A DNA stretch of 64,000 bases. It comes from CAZEGV01 sp964511645. Lineage in GTDB: Bacteria; Bacteroidota; Bacteroidia; Cytophagales; JAAEPT01. The position numbers were made by a program, and so were the translations under genes. The stretch is taken from contig CAZEGV010000001.1 in assembly GCA_964511645.1 (NCBI GenBank), positions 41,822 through 105,821 on the forward strand, given 5' to 3'. This document shows positions 18,290 through 26,335 of this stretch, in pieces (position 1 is the stretch's first letter; every line of letters begins with the position of its first letter). The notes under the pieces were generated by a model. That model was given only the letters and a program-made list of their open reading frames with translations, had not been told where the DNA came from and made no database searches.

Positions 18290-19576
18290 ATGAAACATAT
18301 AATTCTCTTATTCATTTTCTGTTTTTCTACGTTCAGTAGTTTCTCACAGAGTAATCCTTCTAAAGAAGGAAAAAAGAAAAAACTAGAAGTCATTGGATAC
18401 TATGCCAATTGGCAACATTACAAGCGTAGCAATCTATTTGTGCATACTAAGGCGGATTTTAGCAAATATACTATTATCAATTATGCCTTTATGTCACCTG
18501 ATGCCAACGGCACTATCGTGCAAAATGACCCTACCAGTGATGCAGTATTACTAGAAGGTGAAATTGACTGGGACAATACAGAAGATCCTGAAAACCCTGC
18601 TTATGTACCTTATACTAATATGGTATCTACTTGCCACGCAGTGGGTACAAAAGTGATGATGTCACTTGGTGGTTGGACATTGTCTACTTATTTCCCAGGT
18701 GTAGCAGCAGATGCGAAAAAACGCTCTCACTTTGCAGGTGAATGTAAGAGGATTTGTAGAAAATGGGATTTGGATGGAATTGATGTTGACTGGGAGTTTC
18801 CTGGTGCTAAATCTTCAAATGGCACAATTGGTGGACCTGATGACACAAAAAACTTCAATTTAATGATGGCTGAAATCCGTGATTCGTTAAATGTACTGGA
18901 AAAAACAACAAACAAAGATTATTTATTAACTGCGGCATTTCACTCTGTACCTTCTTTGGCTAAACACATTGATTGGAAATGGGCAGCTGAAAACTTAGAC
19001 TATATCAACCTATTTGGTTATGATTTTTACGGTGCTTGGAATGATAAAGCAATTTCTCAAGCCCCTTTATATGCACCAGAGTGTGGGGAAGAAAATGTCA
19101 ATCAACACGACGGAATGATGTTATTGATTGACAAGTATAAAGTACCTCGTGAAAAAATAATTTTAGGCATTGGTTTTTACGGTAGGTCTCTAACAGGATT
19201 TAAAGGTGAAGTAGCATTATGTGCACTTCATACACCTGATGAAGTTGATACCGAAATATTTGCCTTAGAAGAAGGTACACCATCATACTTCTCTATACTT
19301 AGGTACATGAGCTTATTTGAAAGAAAATGGGATGAAAAAGGACAAGTACCTTACCTTGTTGGTAAAAATGTAAAAACATTTGTAGGTTATGACGACCAAC
19401 TATCTGTAAGACTTAAAGCAGAACATATTATTAACGAAGGTTGTGCAGGATGTCTTATTTGGGATGTAGCACAAGACTGGGTTGAAGTACCAATCGGATC
19501 AGGTCAAGTATTTGACACACCATTAATCAATGTTATTAACGAAGTGTTTTATTTAGAAAATAATTACACCAGATAG
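18290..19576 (+). CDS. GH18 family chitinase-like glycoside hydrolase (no T9SS tail)
   Basis: The 428-residue exported enzyme has a signal peptide ending FSSFSQ. It has a GH18 barrel with MMSLGGWTLS on strand 3, the catalytic motif DLDGIDVDWEFPG (acid Glu about residue 168), and MAYDFYGAW-like INLFGYDFYGAW. LIWDVAQDW closes the barrel. The active-site DxDxE is intact, so hydrolysis of beta-1,4-GlcNAc polymers is likely. No C-terminal sorting domain is present, so it should stay periplasmic or be exported by another route. It has its own promoter and terminator. Confidence 0.9.
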   Translation: MKHIILLFIFCFSTFSSFSQSNPSKEGKKKKLEVIGYYANWQHYKRSNLFVHTKADFSKYTIINYAFMSPDANGTIVQNDPTSDAVLLEGEIDWDNTEDPENPAYVPYTNMVSTCHAVGTKVMMSLGGWTLSTYFPGVAADAKKRSHFAGECKRICRKWDLDGIDVDWEFPGAKSSNGTIGGPDDTKNFNLMMAEIRDSLNVLEKTTNKDYLLTAAFHSVPSLAKHIDWKWAAENLDYINLFGYDFYGAWNDKAISQAPLYAPECGEENVNQHDGMMLLIDKYKVPREKIILGIGFYGRSLTGFKGEVALCALHTPDEVDTEIFALEEGTPSYFSILRYMSLFERKWDEKGQVPYLVGKNVKTFVGYDDQLSVRLKAEHIINEGCAGCLIWDVAQDWVEVPIGSGQVFDTPLINVINEVFYLENNYTR

Positions 19577-19590
19577 TAAATCACTACTTA

Positions 19591-19621
19591 CAAAAAAATA
19601 GTCCAATGGACTATTTTTTTT
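19591..19621 (+). terminator. Intrinsic terminator after the first chitinase
   Basis: AAAAAAATAGTCC and GGACTATTTTTTT pair around AAT, with a T-run on the 3' side. Confidence 0.85.
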
Positions 19622-19648
19622 ATCTGATTCCTATAAACTTCCTAAGTT

Positions 19649-20599
19649 ATGAAAAAAATATTATTACTAATAATTACATTAACATCGTTAAATGCTATTT
19701 CTCAGGATATAAATATTCCTGATGTTAATTTTAAATTATACTTACTCAACAATCCTTATCTTAATACTAATAATGATAAGGAAATACAACTGAGCGAAGC
19801 TACAAGCTACTCAGGAGAAATTAACTGTGGATATATATCCAATCAAGGATATGATCTAATTAAAGATTTAACAGGTATCGAATATTTTATTTCTCTTACC
19901 AGCTTAAGGTGTCATAATAACAGACTAACAAAGTTAGATCTTTCACATAATATTGCACTAAGTAAATTAAACTGTGACAAAAATAAATTAACAGAATTAG
20001 ACTTATCACAAAATCTTAACTTAACTGTACTACATTGTGGCAGTAATCGATTAAATGTTTTAAATTTATCTCATAATAAAGCTTTAACTACACTAGGTTG
20101 TGATAACAACAAAATAGCTACATTGGACTTATCTAGCAGTCTGAACTTAATAAACCTATATTGTCATAATAACCAATTATCTACTTTAAATATTGCAGGG
20201 AATAAAAATTTGGAGTACATAAATTGTTCAAAAAATAAAATTTCAGCTATTAACTTATCTCATCATCAAAACTTGAAAACTTTAGAGTGTGACATCAATC
20301 AGTTAATTTCTCTTAACACTTCTAACTGTACTGACTTAGTTAGTTTACGGTGTACCAAAAATCAACTCAAAAGCTTAGATATTTCACAAAACACTTCACT
20401 ACTTTTTATCTTATGTGATAAAAATCAATTAACATATCTAAACGTTGCTAATGGTAATAATTACAATTTTAAAGATTGGGGTTTTAGTGCTAAAAACAAT
20501 CCAGATTTAGCATGTATTCAAGTCGATGATAAAAAATACAGTAAGCTAAATTGGCAACAAAAAGACACTCAAGCTAATTATAGCCGTAGGTGTAAATAA
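19649..20599 (+). CDS. Exported leucine-rich-repeat protein
   Basis: The 316-residue product has a signal peptide (MKKILLLIITLTSLNAIS) and about nine tandem 21-residue leucine-rich repeats of the form LxxLxCxxNxLxxLDLSxNxxL (residues about 85-285). Nearly every repeat has a Cys after the second Leu (LRCHNN, LNCDKN, LHCGSN, LGCDNN, LYCHNN, INCSKN, LECDIN, LRCTKN), placing a Cys ladder along one face. The family usually mediates protein binding at the cell surface. No T9SS C-terminal domain is seen; it ends with a single cysteine near the C-terminus. The stop is only 3 bp before rnpB. Confidence 0.85.
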   Translation: MKKILLLIITLTSLNAISQDINIPDVNFKLYLLNNPYLNTNNDKEIQLSEATSYSGEINCGYISNQGYDLIKDLTGIEYFISLTSLRCHNNRLTKLDLSHNIALSKLNCDKNKLTELDLSQNLNLTVLHCGSNRLNVLNLSHNKALTTLGCDNNKIATLDLSSSLNLINLYCHNNQLSTLNIAGNKNLEYINCSKNKISAINLSHHQNLKTLECDINQLISLNTSNCTDLVSLRCTKNQLKSLDISQNTSLLFILCDKNQLTYLNVANGNNYNFKDWGFSAKNNPDLACIQVDDKKYSKLNWQQKDTQANYSRRCK

Positions 20600-20602
20600 T
20601 AA

Positions 20603-20942
20603 GGTAGGTCATTCTATCGCTGCAGTCTATGACTGGAGAGGAAAGTCCGGGCAGCACAGAGCATCTTGCTTCCTAACGGGAAGAGTCTTGAGTAATCGAG
20701 ATATAGAATAGTGCCACAGAAAATAAACCGCCACTTGTGGTAAGGGTGAAAACGTGAGGTAAGAGCTCACGCATCTTTGTGGTGACATAAAGGTGAGGTA
20801 AACCTCAGGAGCTGAAAGACCAAATAAACCAGCAATTAAGAGTTGCTCGCTCAATGCTGGAGGGTAGGTTGCTTGATTCTAACAGCAATGTTAGGGCTAG
20901 ATAAATGATAGAACTCGACAGAACCCGGCTTATCGACCTGCC
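20603..20942 (+). ncRNA. rnpB: RNase P RNA (class A)
   Basis: The catalytic RNA of RNase P, which trims the 5' ends of pre-tRNAs. The conserved 5' core GAGGAAAGTCCGGGC lies at 20637-20651, and the 3' core ACAGAACCCGGCTTATCG follows near the end. GGUAGGUC (20603-20610) pairs with GACCUGCC (20935-20942) to form P1, setting both ends. Length about 340 nt, normal for bacterial type A. It begins 3 bp after the LRR gene and ends 25 bp before the antiporter ATG. Upstream TTGGCA and TTATAG inside the LRR tail may serve as a promoter. Confidence 0.95.
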
Positions 20943-20967
20943 TTATTATTTTATTATAAAATCAGCT

Positions 20968-22245
20968 ATGAATTTATTTATAATTGCGACAATACTTATC
21001 GTATTGTCATCACTATTTGGTTATCTAAATGTAAAATTCCTTAAGCTCCCCAATACAATTGGGCTGATGCTTATTGCCATCATCTTTACATTAGGCTTAT
21101 TCTTAACTAGTTTCATTCACCCAATAGCACTCAATGCTGCCAAAGACTTAGTAAAAGAAATAGACTTTAAAACCGTCTTACTAGATGTAATGCTAGGCTT
21201 CTTACTCTTTGCTGGTGCTTTACACACCAACTTCAATCAACTCAAGGTACAGCGATGGCCTATATTAGTTTTTGCTACTACTGGTGTTTTAGCATCTACT
21301 TTTATTATAGGTGCCTTAGGTTATTACTTGTTTTCTATGATTGGGCTTGATGTTCAGTTTATCCATTGCCTGCTATTTGGGGCACTCATCTCCCCCACTG
21401 ACCCAATTGCGGTGCTCGGTATTATGAAAAAAATTGGAATGCCTAAAAAGCTAGAAACTAAAATTGTAGGAGAATCATTATTTAATGACGGAGTGGGTGT
21501 TGTTGTCTTTCTTACTATCCTCAAAATAGCAATGGGCAGTGCTGACGGTGGAAATACTTCCGTTAATGATGTATTAATATTATTTAGCAAAGAAGTAGTA
21601 GGTGGAATCCTTTTTGGGACGCTCATCGGCTATGTTACTTACCTATTATTAAAATCTATAGATGATTATGAAATAGAAGTGATGATTACCCTTGCTTGTG
21701 TGATGGGAGGATATGTATCCGCTCATTCTCTTCATCTATCTGCTCCCTTAGCGATAGTAGTAGCAGGACTTATTGTAGGCAATAATACCGTAAGGGATAC
21801 AGCCATGTCTGACATTACAGAAGAGTTTGTAGATAAATTTTGGGAGCTGATAGACATACTCCTCAACGCATTATTATTTGTTTTGATAGGCTTAGAACTA
21901 CTTATCATCACTTTTGACGTAGGTTATATCGTAGCAGGATTAGTTTCTATTTTTATAGTACTTCTCGCTCGGTATCTATCATTGGCACTTCCTGTTAAGT
22001 TATTTTCAAAACGTTTAGAGTTTTTACCACACACAACCTCTATCATGACTTGGGGCGGACTAAGAGGCGGGATCTCTATTGCCCTTGCTTTAAGCTTACC
22101 AGAAGAAATGAACCGAGACTTATTTTTAACTGTTACCTATGTCGTAGTTGTGTTTTCTATCTTAGCACAAGGCTTAACGATAGGTACAGTTGCTACACGT
22201 CTGTTAGGAAAAGATAAAATGAATGCTTCGGAAGACAGTCATTAA
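20968..22245 (+). CDS. Na+/H+ antiporter, CPA1 (NhaP/SLC9-like) family
   Basis: The product (425 residues from ATG 20968) is a polytopic membrane protein with about 12 hydrophobic segments. It has the CPA1 signatures [18 protein letters not shown] and [14 protein letters not shown], which carry the cation-binding Asp, and [16 protein letters not shown] near the C-terminus. It exchanges Na+ (or K+) for H+. An earlier in-frame start at 20905 would lie within rnpB, so I take 20968. No regulatory TrkA-C domain follows. Confidence 0.92.
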   Translation: MNLFIIATILIVLSSLFGYLNVKFLKLPNTIGLMLIAIIFTLGLFLTSFIHPIALNAAKDLVKEIDFKTVLLDVMLGFLLFAGALHTNFNQLKVQRWPILVFATTGVLASTFIIGALGYYLFSMIGLDVQFIHCLLFGALISPTDPIAVLGIMKKIGMPKKLETKIVGESLFNDGVGVVVFLTILKIAMGSADGGNTSVNDVLILFSKEVVGGILFGTLIGYVTYLLLKSIDDYEIEVMITLACVMGGYVSAHSLHLSAPLAIVVAGLIVGNNTVRDTAMSDITEEFVDKFWELIDILLNALLFVLIGLELLIITFDVGYIVAGLVSIFIVLLARYLSLALPVKLFSKRLEFLPHTTSIMTWGGLRGGISIALALSLPEEMNRDLFLTVTYVVVVFSILAQGLTIGTVATRLLGKDKMNASEDSH

Positions 22246-22309
22246 GAGAACAACTCTCGATGTCTAGCACAGAAAACATTTTAAACAAAAAAAACAATTA
22301 GAAGAAGAT

Positions 22310-23275
22310 ATGTTACACCCGAAAATAAAAAATACAATAATCGTTATTGGTATGCCTACGCTTTACGCTGTTGTATTACGAGTTTTATTTGGTGTTAAAA
22401 GTTGGGAAGATTTATTCTCAGTAATGACACTTACTTTTTTGGTTTTGTTACCAACAATTATGGGGGTTTTAGCAGTGTTTTTATCTGATAAAAGTAAGGT
22501 TGAAAAATTATGGTATCGAATTTTCATTCCCTGGATACCAATATTATTATTCCTAGTAGTAACGATTCTTTTCGAACTGGAAGGTTGGGCATGTTGGATT
22601 ATGATTTTACCCATATTTCTAATTACATCATCAATTGGTGGTCTAATAGGCGGGTATTTAAAACTTAAAAAAAAGAACAATAGACTGAATGTTTCCATTC
22701 TTGTTTTATTGCCGCTGTTAATTTCACCAATAGAAAACTTAATAGAAACAATTCCAGGGACATATAAAGCATATACATATATTGATATTAACGCATCTGC
22801 GGAGACCATTTGGGGTAATGTCACCCGTGTCAAAGAAATAACAGAAAAAGAAGATAACGGTTTCTTGAGTAACTTTTTAGGTTTCCCAAGACCTGTAAAA
22901 GCAGAATTAGATTTTGAAGGTGTTGGAGCATTTAGAGCCGCAAAATTTACAAATGGATTAATATTTAATGAAACAGTAACGGAATATAAAGACAACGAAA
23001 AAATGGTCTTCACAATTAAAGCAAACACTTATGATATCCCATCAACAACATTAGATGAACATATCTTAATCGGAGGAGATTATTTCGACGTTCTAAATGG
23101 TACCTATGAGCTTGAAAAGCTAGAAAATGGTAAACATAGGTTACACCTATATAGCCACTTCAAAATGAATACTATGTTTAATTTTTATGCTGGCTGGTGA
23201 GGAAAGTGGATAATGAAAGACATCCAAAATAACATATTAAAAATTGAAAAAAAACGATCAGAGAGTAAGCACTAA
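22310..23275 (+). CDS. Membrane protein with SRPBCC (START-like) domain, in-frame TGA near the end
   Basis: Four hydrophobic segments (about residues 8-120) are followed by a soluble domain (IDINASAETIWGNVTRVKEI ... FRAAKFTNG ... GGDYFDVLNGTYELEKL) typical of SRPBCC ligand-binding folds. Translation stops at TGA 23198-23200 after FYAGW. The same frame then stays open for 24 codons (GKWIMKDIQNNILKIEKKR...) to TAA 23275, and those residues look like the usual C-terminal helix of such domains. So either the helix has been lost by a W-to-stop change or the stop is a sequence error. The intact coding span is 22310-23200 (296 residues). Function unknown. Confidence 0.65.
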
Positions 23276-23323
23276 AGAACAAATTGAAATCTCATTACTT
23301 TCAATCACTACATAATCAACCCC

Positions 23324-24577
23324 ATGAAAAAAATCATACTATTATTTATCGTTAGTTCATCAATACTAGGTACTTACGCACAGCAAGACACGGCAAGAGT
23401 CGTTGGTTACCTCCCTTCTTATCGCTTTACCTTGAGCTCACAAATAGAATACTGTAAACTGACCCATCTTAACCTCTCTTTCGCTAATCCCAAAGCAAAT
23501 GGAATTTTAACCATGAGTGGCAATGTGAACAATGTAATGACCGATGCTAGAAGTCAAAACCCTAATATCAAAATCTATATTTCGCTAGCAGGCGGAGCAG
23601 TATCAAGCAGTAGCCCTAAAGGAATTATATGGTCAAACCTCATTGACACCCCTGCCAATCGACCTGATTTTATTCATAAAATCATTCAGTATGTCAACAT
23701 GAACCAATTTGATGGTGTAGATATAGACTTAGAATGGTCAGCAGTAACATCGGGTTATAGCGGTTTTGTAACCGAACTAAAAGACTCTCTAGACAAATAT
23801 GACAAAGGAATAACAGCAGCCTTACCCAATACTCGGTTCTCAAACATCAATCAAGAAGCCTTAAATGCTTTCGACTTTATTAACATCATGGCTTACGATG
23901 CTACAGGGTCATGGGCTCCCAGTAACTTTGGGCAACACAGTTCTTACAACTATGCATTAAGCGGAATTAACCTCTGGCAAAACAGCAACAATAATATTCC
24001 AAAAGAAAGACTTACTTTAGGAATCCCTTTTTATGGTTACAATTTCATATCACCTACTAGCACCAGCTCATTCACCTTTGCCGAAATAGTTAGCTTAGAC
24101 ACCAATAATGCTAAGCTCAATCAAGTAAGTAAGATGTATTATAACGGAATCCCCCTAATTCAATCCAAAGTAGAACTTGCCAAACTGAAAACAAGCGGTA
24201 TCATGATTTGGGAAATTGGGCAAGACTCATTTGATAAATACTCATTGCTGTCTGCCATCCACGACCGATATACCATACTAAACGTACATACCACAGGTTT
24301 GTGTGGAAATTACCCCGTAGGACTCTACGAAAAAGAAAACAGTCTTTCAAACCAAATATACCCCAACCCTGCTACTAACGAATTTATGATTTTTTTACCT
24401 CAATCAGGAGATGTTTCTGTGCAAATCACAAATACCATTGGGCAAAATATTTCAATCAAAAGCACTCAAAATACAAATCAACTCATATATAACACCGCAA
24501 CACTTCCACGAGGCGTGTATATAATAAATGTCACTCAAAACGAAAAACACGCAAGTCATAAACTTATTTTAAATTAA
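23324..24577 (+). CDS. GH18 chitinase with type IX secretion C-terminal domain
   Basis: The 417-residue secreted enzyme has a signal peptide ending TYAQ and a GH18 barrel with IYISLAGG, the catalytic motif FDGVDIDLEW (Glu about residue 137), INIMAYDATGSW and MIWEIGQD. From about residue 345 the sequence IYPNPATNEFMI ... GVYIINV ... HKLILN is a type A T9SS sorting domain. It is therefore probably exported across the outer membrane and attached or released. A paralogue without this tail is encoded at 18290-19576. A 33-bp repeat element starts directly at its stop. Confidence 0.92.
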   Translation: MKKIILLFIVSSSILGTYAQQDTARVVGYLPSYRFTLSSQIEYCKLTHLNLSFANPKANGILTMSGNVNNVMTDARSQNPNIKIYISLAGGAVSSSSPKGIIWSNLIDTPANRPDFIHKIIQYVNMNQFDGVDIDLEWSAVTSGYSGFVTELKDSLDKYDKGITAALPNTRFSNINQEALNAFDFINIMAYDATGSWAPSNFGQHSSYNYALSGINLWQNSNNNIPKERLTLGIPFYGYNFISPTSTSSFTFAEIVSLDTNNAKLNQVSKMYYNGIPLIQSKVELAKLKTSGIMIWEIGQDSFDKYSLLSAIHDRYTILNVHTTGLCGNYPVGLYEKENSLSNQIYPNPATNEFMIFLPQSGDVSVQITNTIGQNISIKSTQNTNQLIYNTATLPRGVYIINVTQNEKHASHKLILN

Positions 24578-24610
24578 GGGCGTGTCCGTCTACTGACGGA
24601 TCCCTCACGC
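24578..24610 (-). repeat. Structured intergenic repeat, copy C (minimal)
   Basis: Read on the minus strand: GCGTGAGGGAT, hairpin CCGTC-AGTA-GACGG, then ACACGCCC. Only the closing stem (GCGTG with CACGC), the AGGGAT box and one short hairpin remain. It begins on the first base after the chitinase stop codon and could act as a terminator-like end. Confidence 0.65.
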
Positions 24611-24629
24611 ATCATCATAACGCACAATA

Positions 24630-25511
24630 TTGAAAGCAACTATATACCTTATCATAGCCACCTCTTTATGGGGGTTTAATTTTCATTTTTCCAAGCTCGT
24701 ACTTCGCGAAGTCGAATTTCTTGAAGGAGGACTTTGGCGGTATATCTGTGCTGTAAGCATTTTGGTGATTCTGAGTTTCAACAAACTACCTTCCGTCAAA
24801 GTATTTAAAGAAAACCTAAAAGAAATAGTAGCCGTAGGTATTGTTATTTTTTTATTCAACGTATTGTTCTTTTGGGGAATGAAAACTACCTCAGGCATCA
24901 ACGGAGCACTCATTATGGGCATCAACCCTACTGTGACACTTATCCTATCCCATTTCATACTCAAAACCCCAATTAAACGCAACCATATATTTGGTATCAG
25001 TTTAGCATTATTTGGCGTATTGTATTTGTTATTAAAAGGGAATATATCAGATATCACCAGTCTATCCTTTTCCACTGGGGACTTATTGGTTTTAATTGCA
25101 ATTAGCTTTTTTGCACTGCATCATGTTTGGGTCAAGAAATACTCCAAACCAACAGTTAGCAACCAAGAATTTACCACTATGGTAGCAATTGTTGCATTGT
25201 TCTGTTTTATATTGATTTCACCTTTTTCAGGCATACCTAACGTAAGTAATCACAGTCAATCATTCTGGATTGGGGCAATCGGTATCGGATGCTTAGGTAC
25301 AGGTATTTCTTATCTTTTTTGGTACAAAGGCATTCAATTGATTGGAGCAAACAAAGCGGGTGTATTCGTTAACCTTGTACCACTCTCTGCTGGGCTCAGT
25401 GCTACTTTTTTTGGTGAACATCTTAATTATTACCACTTTATCAGTGGTGCATTAATTATCTTAGGTTTAATCGTTATGCAGGTTACGTTTTCTAAGAGAA
25501 AAAATAGCTAA
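24630..25511 (+). CDS. EamA/DMT-superfamily permease
   Basis: The 293-residue membrane protein has about ten hydrophobic segments arranged as two EamA repeats (e.g. LIIATSLWGFNFHFSKLVLR in the first, LVPLSAGLSATFFGEHLNYY in the second), the usual plan of drug/metabolite transporters. The substrate cannot be told from sequence. The start is a TTG; no in-frame ATG fits the conserved N-terminus. It lies 20 bp after repeat copy C. Confidence 0.88.
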   Translation: MKATIYLIIATSLWGFNFHFSKLVLREVEFLEGGLWRYICAVSILVILSFNKLPSVKVFKENLKEIVAVGIVIFLFNVLFFWGMKTTSGINGALIMGINPTVTLILSHFILKTPIKRNHIFGISLALFGVLYLLLKGNISDITSLSFSTGDLLVLIAISFFALHHVWVKKYSKPTVSNQEFTTMVAIVALFCFILISPFSGIPNVSNHSQSFWIGAIGIGCLGTGISYLFWYKGIQLIGANKAGVFVNLVPLSAGLSATFFGEHLNYYHFISGALIILGLIVMQVTFSKRKNS

Positions 25512-25519
25512 AAATCAAA

Positions 25520-25930
25520 TCACTCTAAAAGTCGATATTGAAGCACGCCATTATCATCATTTACTTGCACTTCAAATAAATCCTTTCCTTCTAATCCTCT
25601 AAAAATTTCTTGTATCTTTTCCACTGGCTTGTTTAGTTTAGTAGATGTTCCTGCTACTGTTAATACCCCGTTTTGGGTACGAGCCAAATTAATCAACTGT
25701 AACTCAAGTGATGCTTGAGAATCTTCCTTCCATTTTTTTCTTGATTGCATCAATAATACCCCCCCCGCAATTAACGGCAATAGTATCACAAACGACATTA
25801 AAACAAAGTGGTTAGCTATAAAATCTTGAGTAATAGCTTCCAAAAGAACCATAATAACCAAAGCTAAAAAAGAAATTGCAATTAAGGTGATCCCTATCAC
25901 AAATCGAATGAGGTTACTTACATTAAACAT
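25520..25930 (-). CDS. Small membrane protein with winged-helix-like C-terminus, unknown
   Basis: The 136-residue product has two hydrophobic segments (about residues 9-35 and 42-62), then a soluble tail with LINLARTQNGVLTVAGTS and LNKPVEKIQEIFRGLEGKDL, which looks like a small winged-helix fold (as in proteins that follow membrane-anchored regulators). No named function. It converges with the EamA permease and sits downstream of the DUF2795 gene, separated by a strong hairpin. Confidence 0.7.
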   Translation of the reverse strand: MFNVSNLIRFVIGITLIAISFLALVIMVLLEAITQDFIANHFVLMSFVILLPLIAGGVLLMQSRKKWKEDSQASLELQLINLARTQNGVLTVAGTSTKLNKPVEKIQEIFRGLEGKDLFEVQVNDDNGVLQYRLLE

Positions 25931-25956
25931 ATACTTTTTATTTTATTACAAACCAA

Positions 25957-26001
25957 AAAGACATCATACCTTGTAATAATTTCACAAGGTATGATGTCTT
26001 T
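25957..26001. terminator. Long hairpin terminator between two minus-strand genes
   Basis: AAGACATCATACCTTGT and ACAAGGTATGATGTCTT form a perfect 17-bp stem around AATAATTTC, flanked by A and T runs. It can terminate transcription in both directions; here it would end the DUF2795 transcript. Confidence 0.85.
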
Positions 26002-26019
26002 AATTATTAAATAATAAAT

Positions 26020-26241
26020 TTAATATTCATCTTCGTTGAATAGAAAATCATCTTTAGTCGGATAATCCGGCCATATTTCTTCTATAGTTTCATATGGTTC
26101 TCCATCATCTTCTAATTCTTGTAAATTTTCGGCAACCTCTGCTGGTGCTCCCCTTCTTATCGAGTAATCTATTAACTCATCTTTAGTAGCCGGCCAAGGC
26201 GCGTCTTCCAAGTATGATGCTAATTCTAGTGTCCAATACAT
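26020..26241 (-). CDS. DUF2795 domain protein
   Basis: The 73-residue acidic protein (MYWTLELASYLEDAPWPATK, then DELIDYSIRRGAP and IEEIWPDYPTKDDFLFNEDE) matches the highly conserved small DUF2795 family of Bacteroidota. The length is normal for the family. Its function is not known. It has a recognisable promoter upstream and a strong terminator downstream, so it is likely a single-gene transcript. Confidence 0.88.
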   Translation of the reverse strand: MYWTLELASYLEDAPWPATKDELIDYSIRRGAPAEVAENLQELEDDGEPYETIEEIWPDYPTKDDFLFNEDEY

Positions 26242-26272
26242 ATTTATTCTTTTTTTTACTATTAACTAATTG

Positions 26273-26302
26273 CAAAAGTAATTTATTTTTTCAAATCTGC
26301 AA
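26273..26302 (-). promoter_or_regulatory. Bacteroidota-type promoter for the DUF2795 gene
   Basis: On the minus strand TTG (26300-26302) and TACTTTTG (26273-26280) are 19 nt apart, matching the -33/-7 consensus. The -7 box is about 31 bp from the start codon. Confidence 0.65.
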
Positions 26303-26335
26303 GTTTATTTTAAAATACTCAAATTACGTACCAAA

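Noticed and set aside
20905..20967. Longer N-terminus for the antiporter
   Set aside because: It would lie within the 3' part of rnpB (P1 ends at 20942); the membrane segment fits the ATG at 20968.
22363..23028. Minus-strand frame of 221 codons opposite the SRPBCC gene
   Set aside because: It lacks any recognisable domain and is the antisense of a gene with a clear fold and reading.
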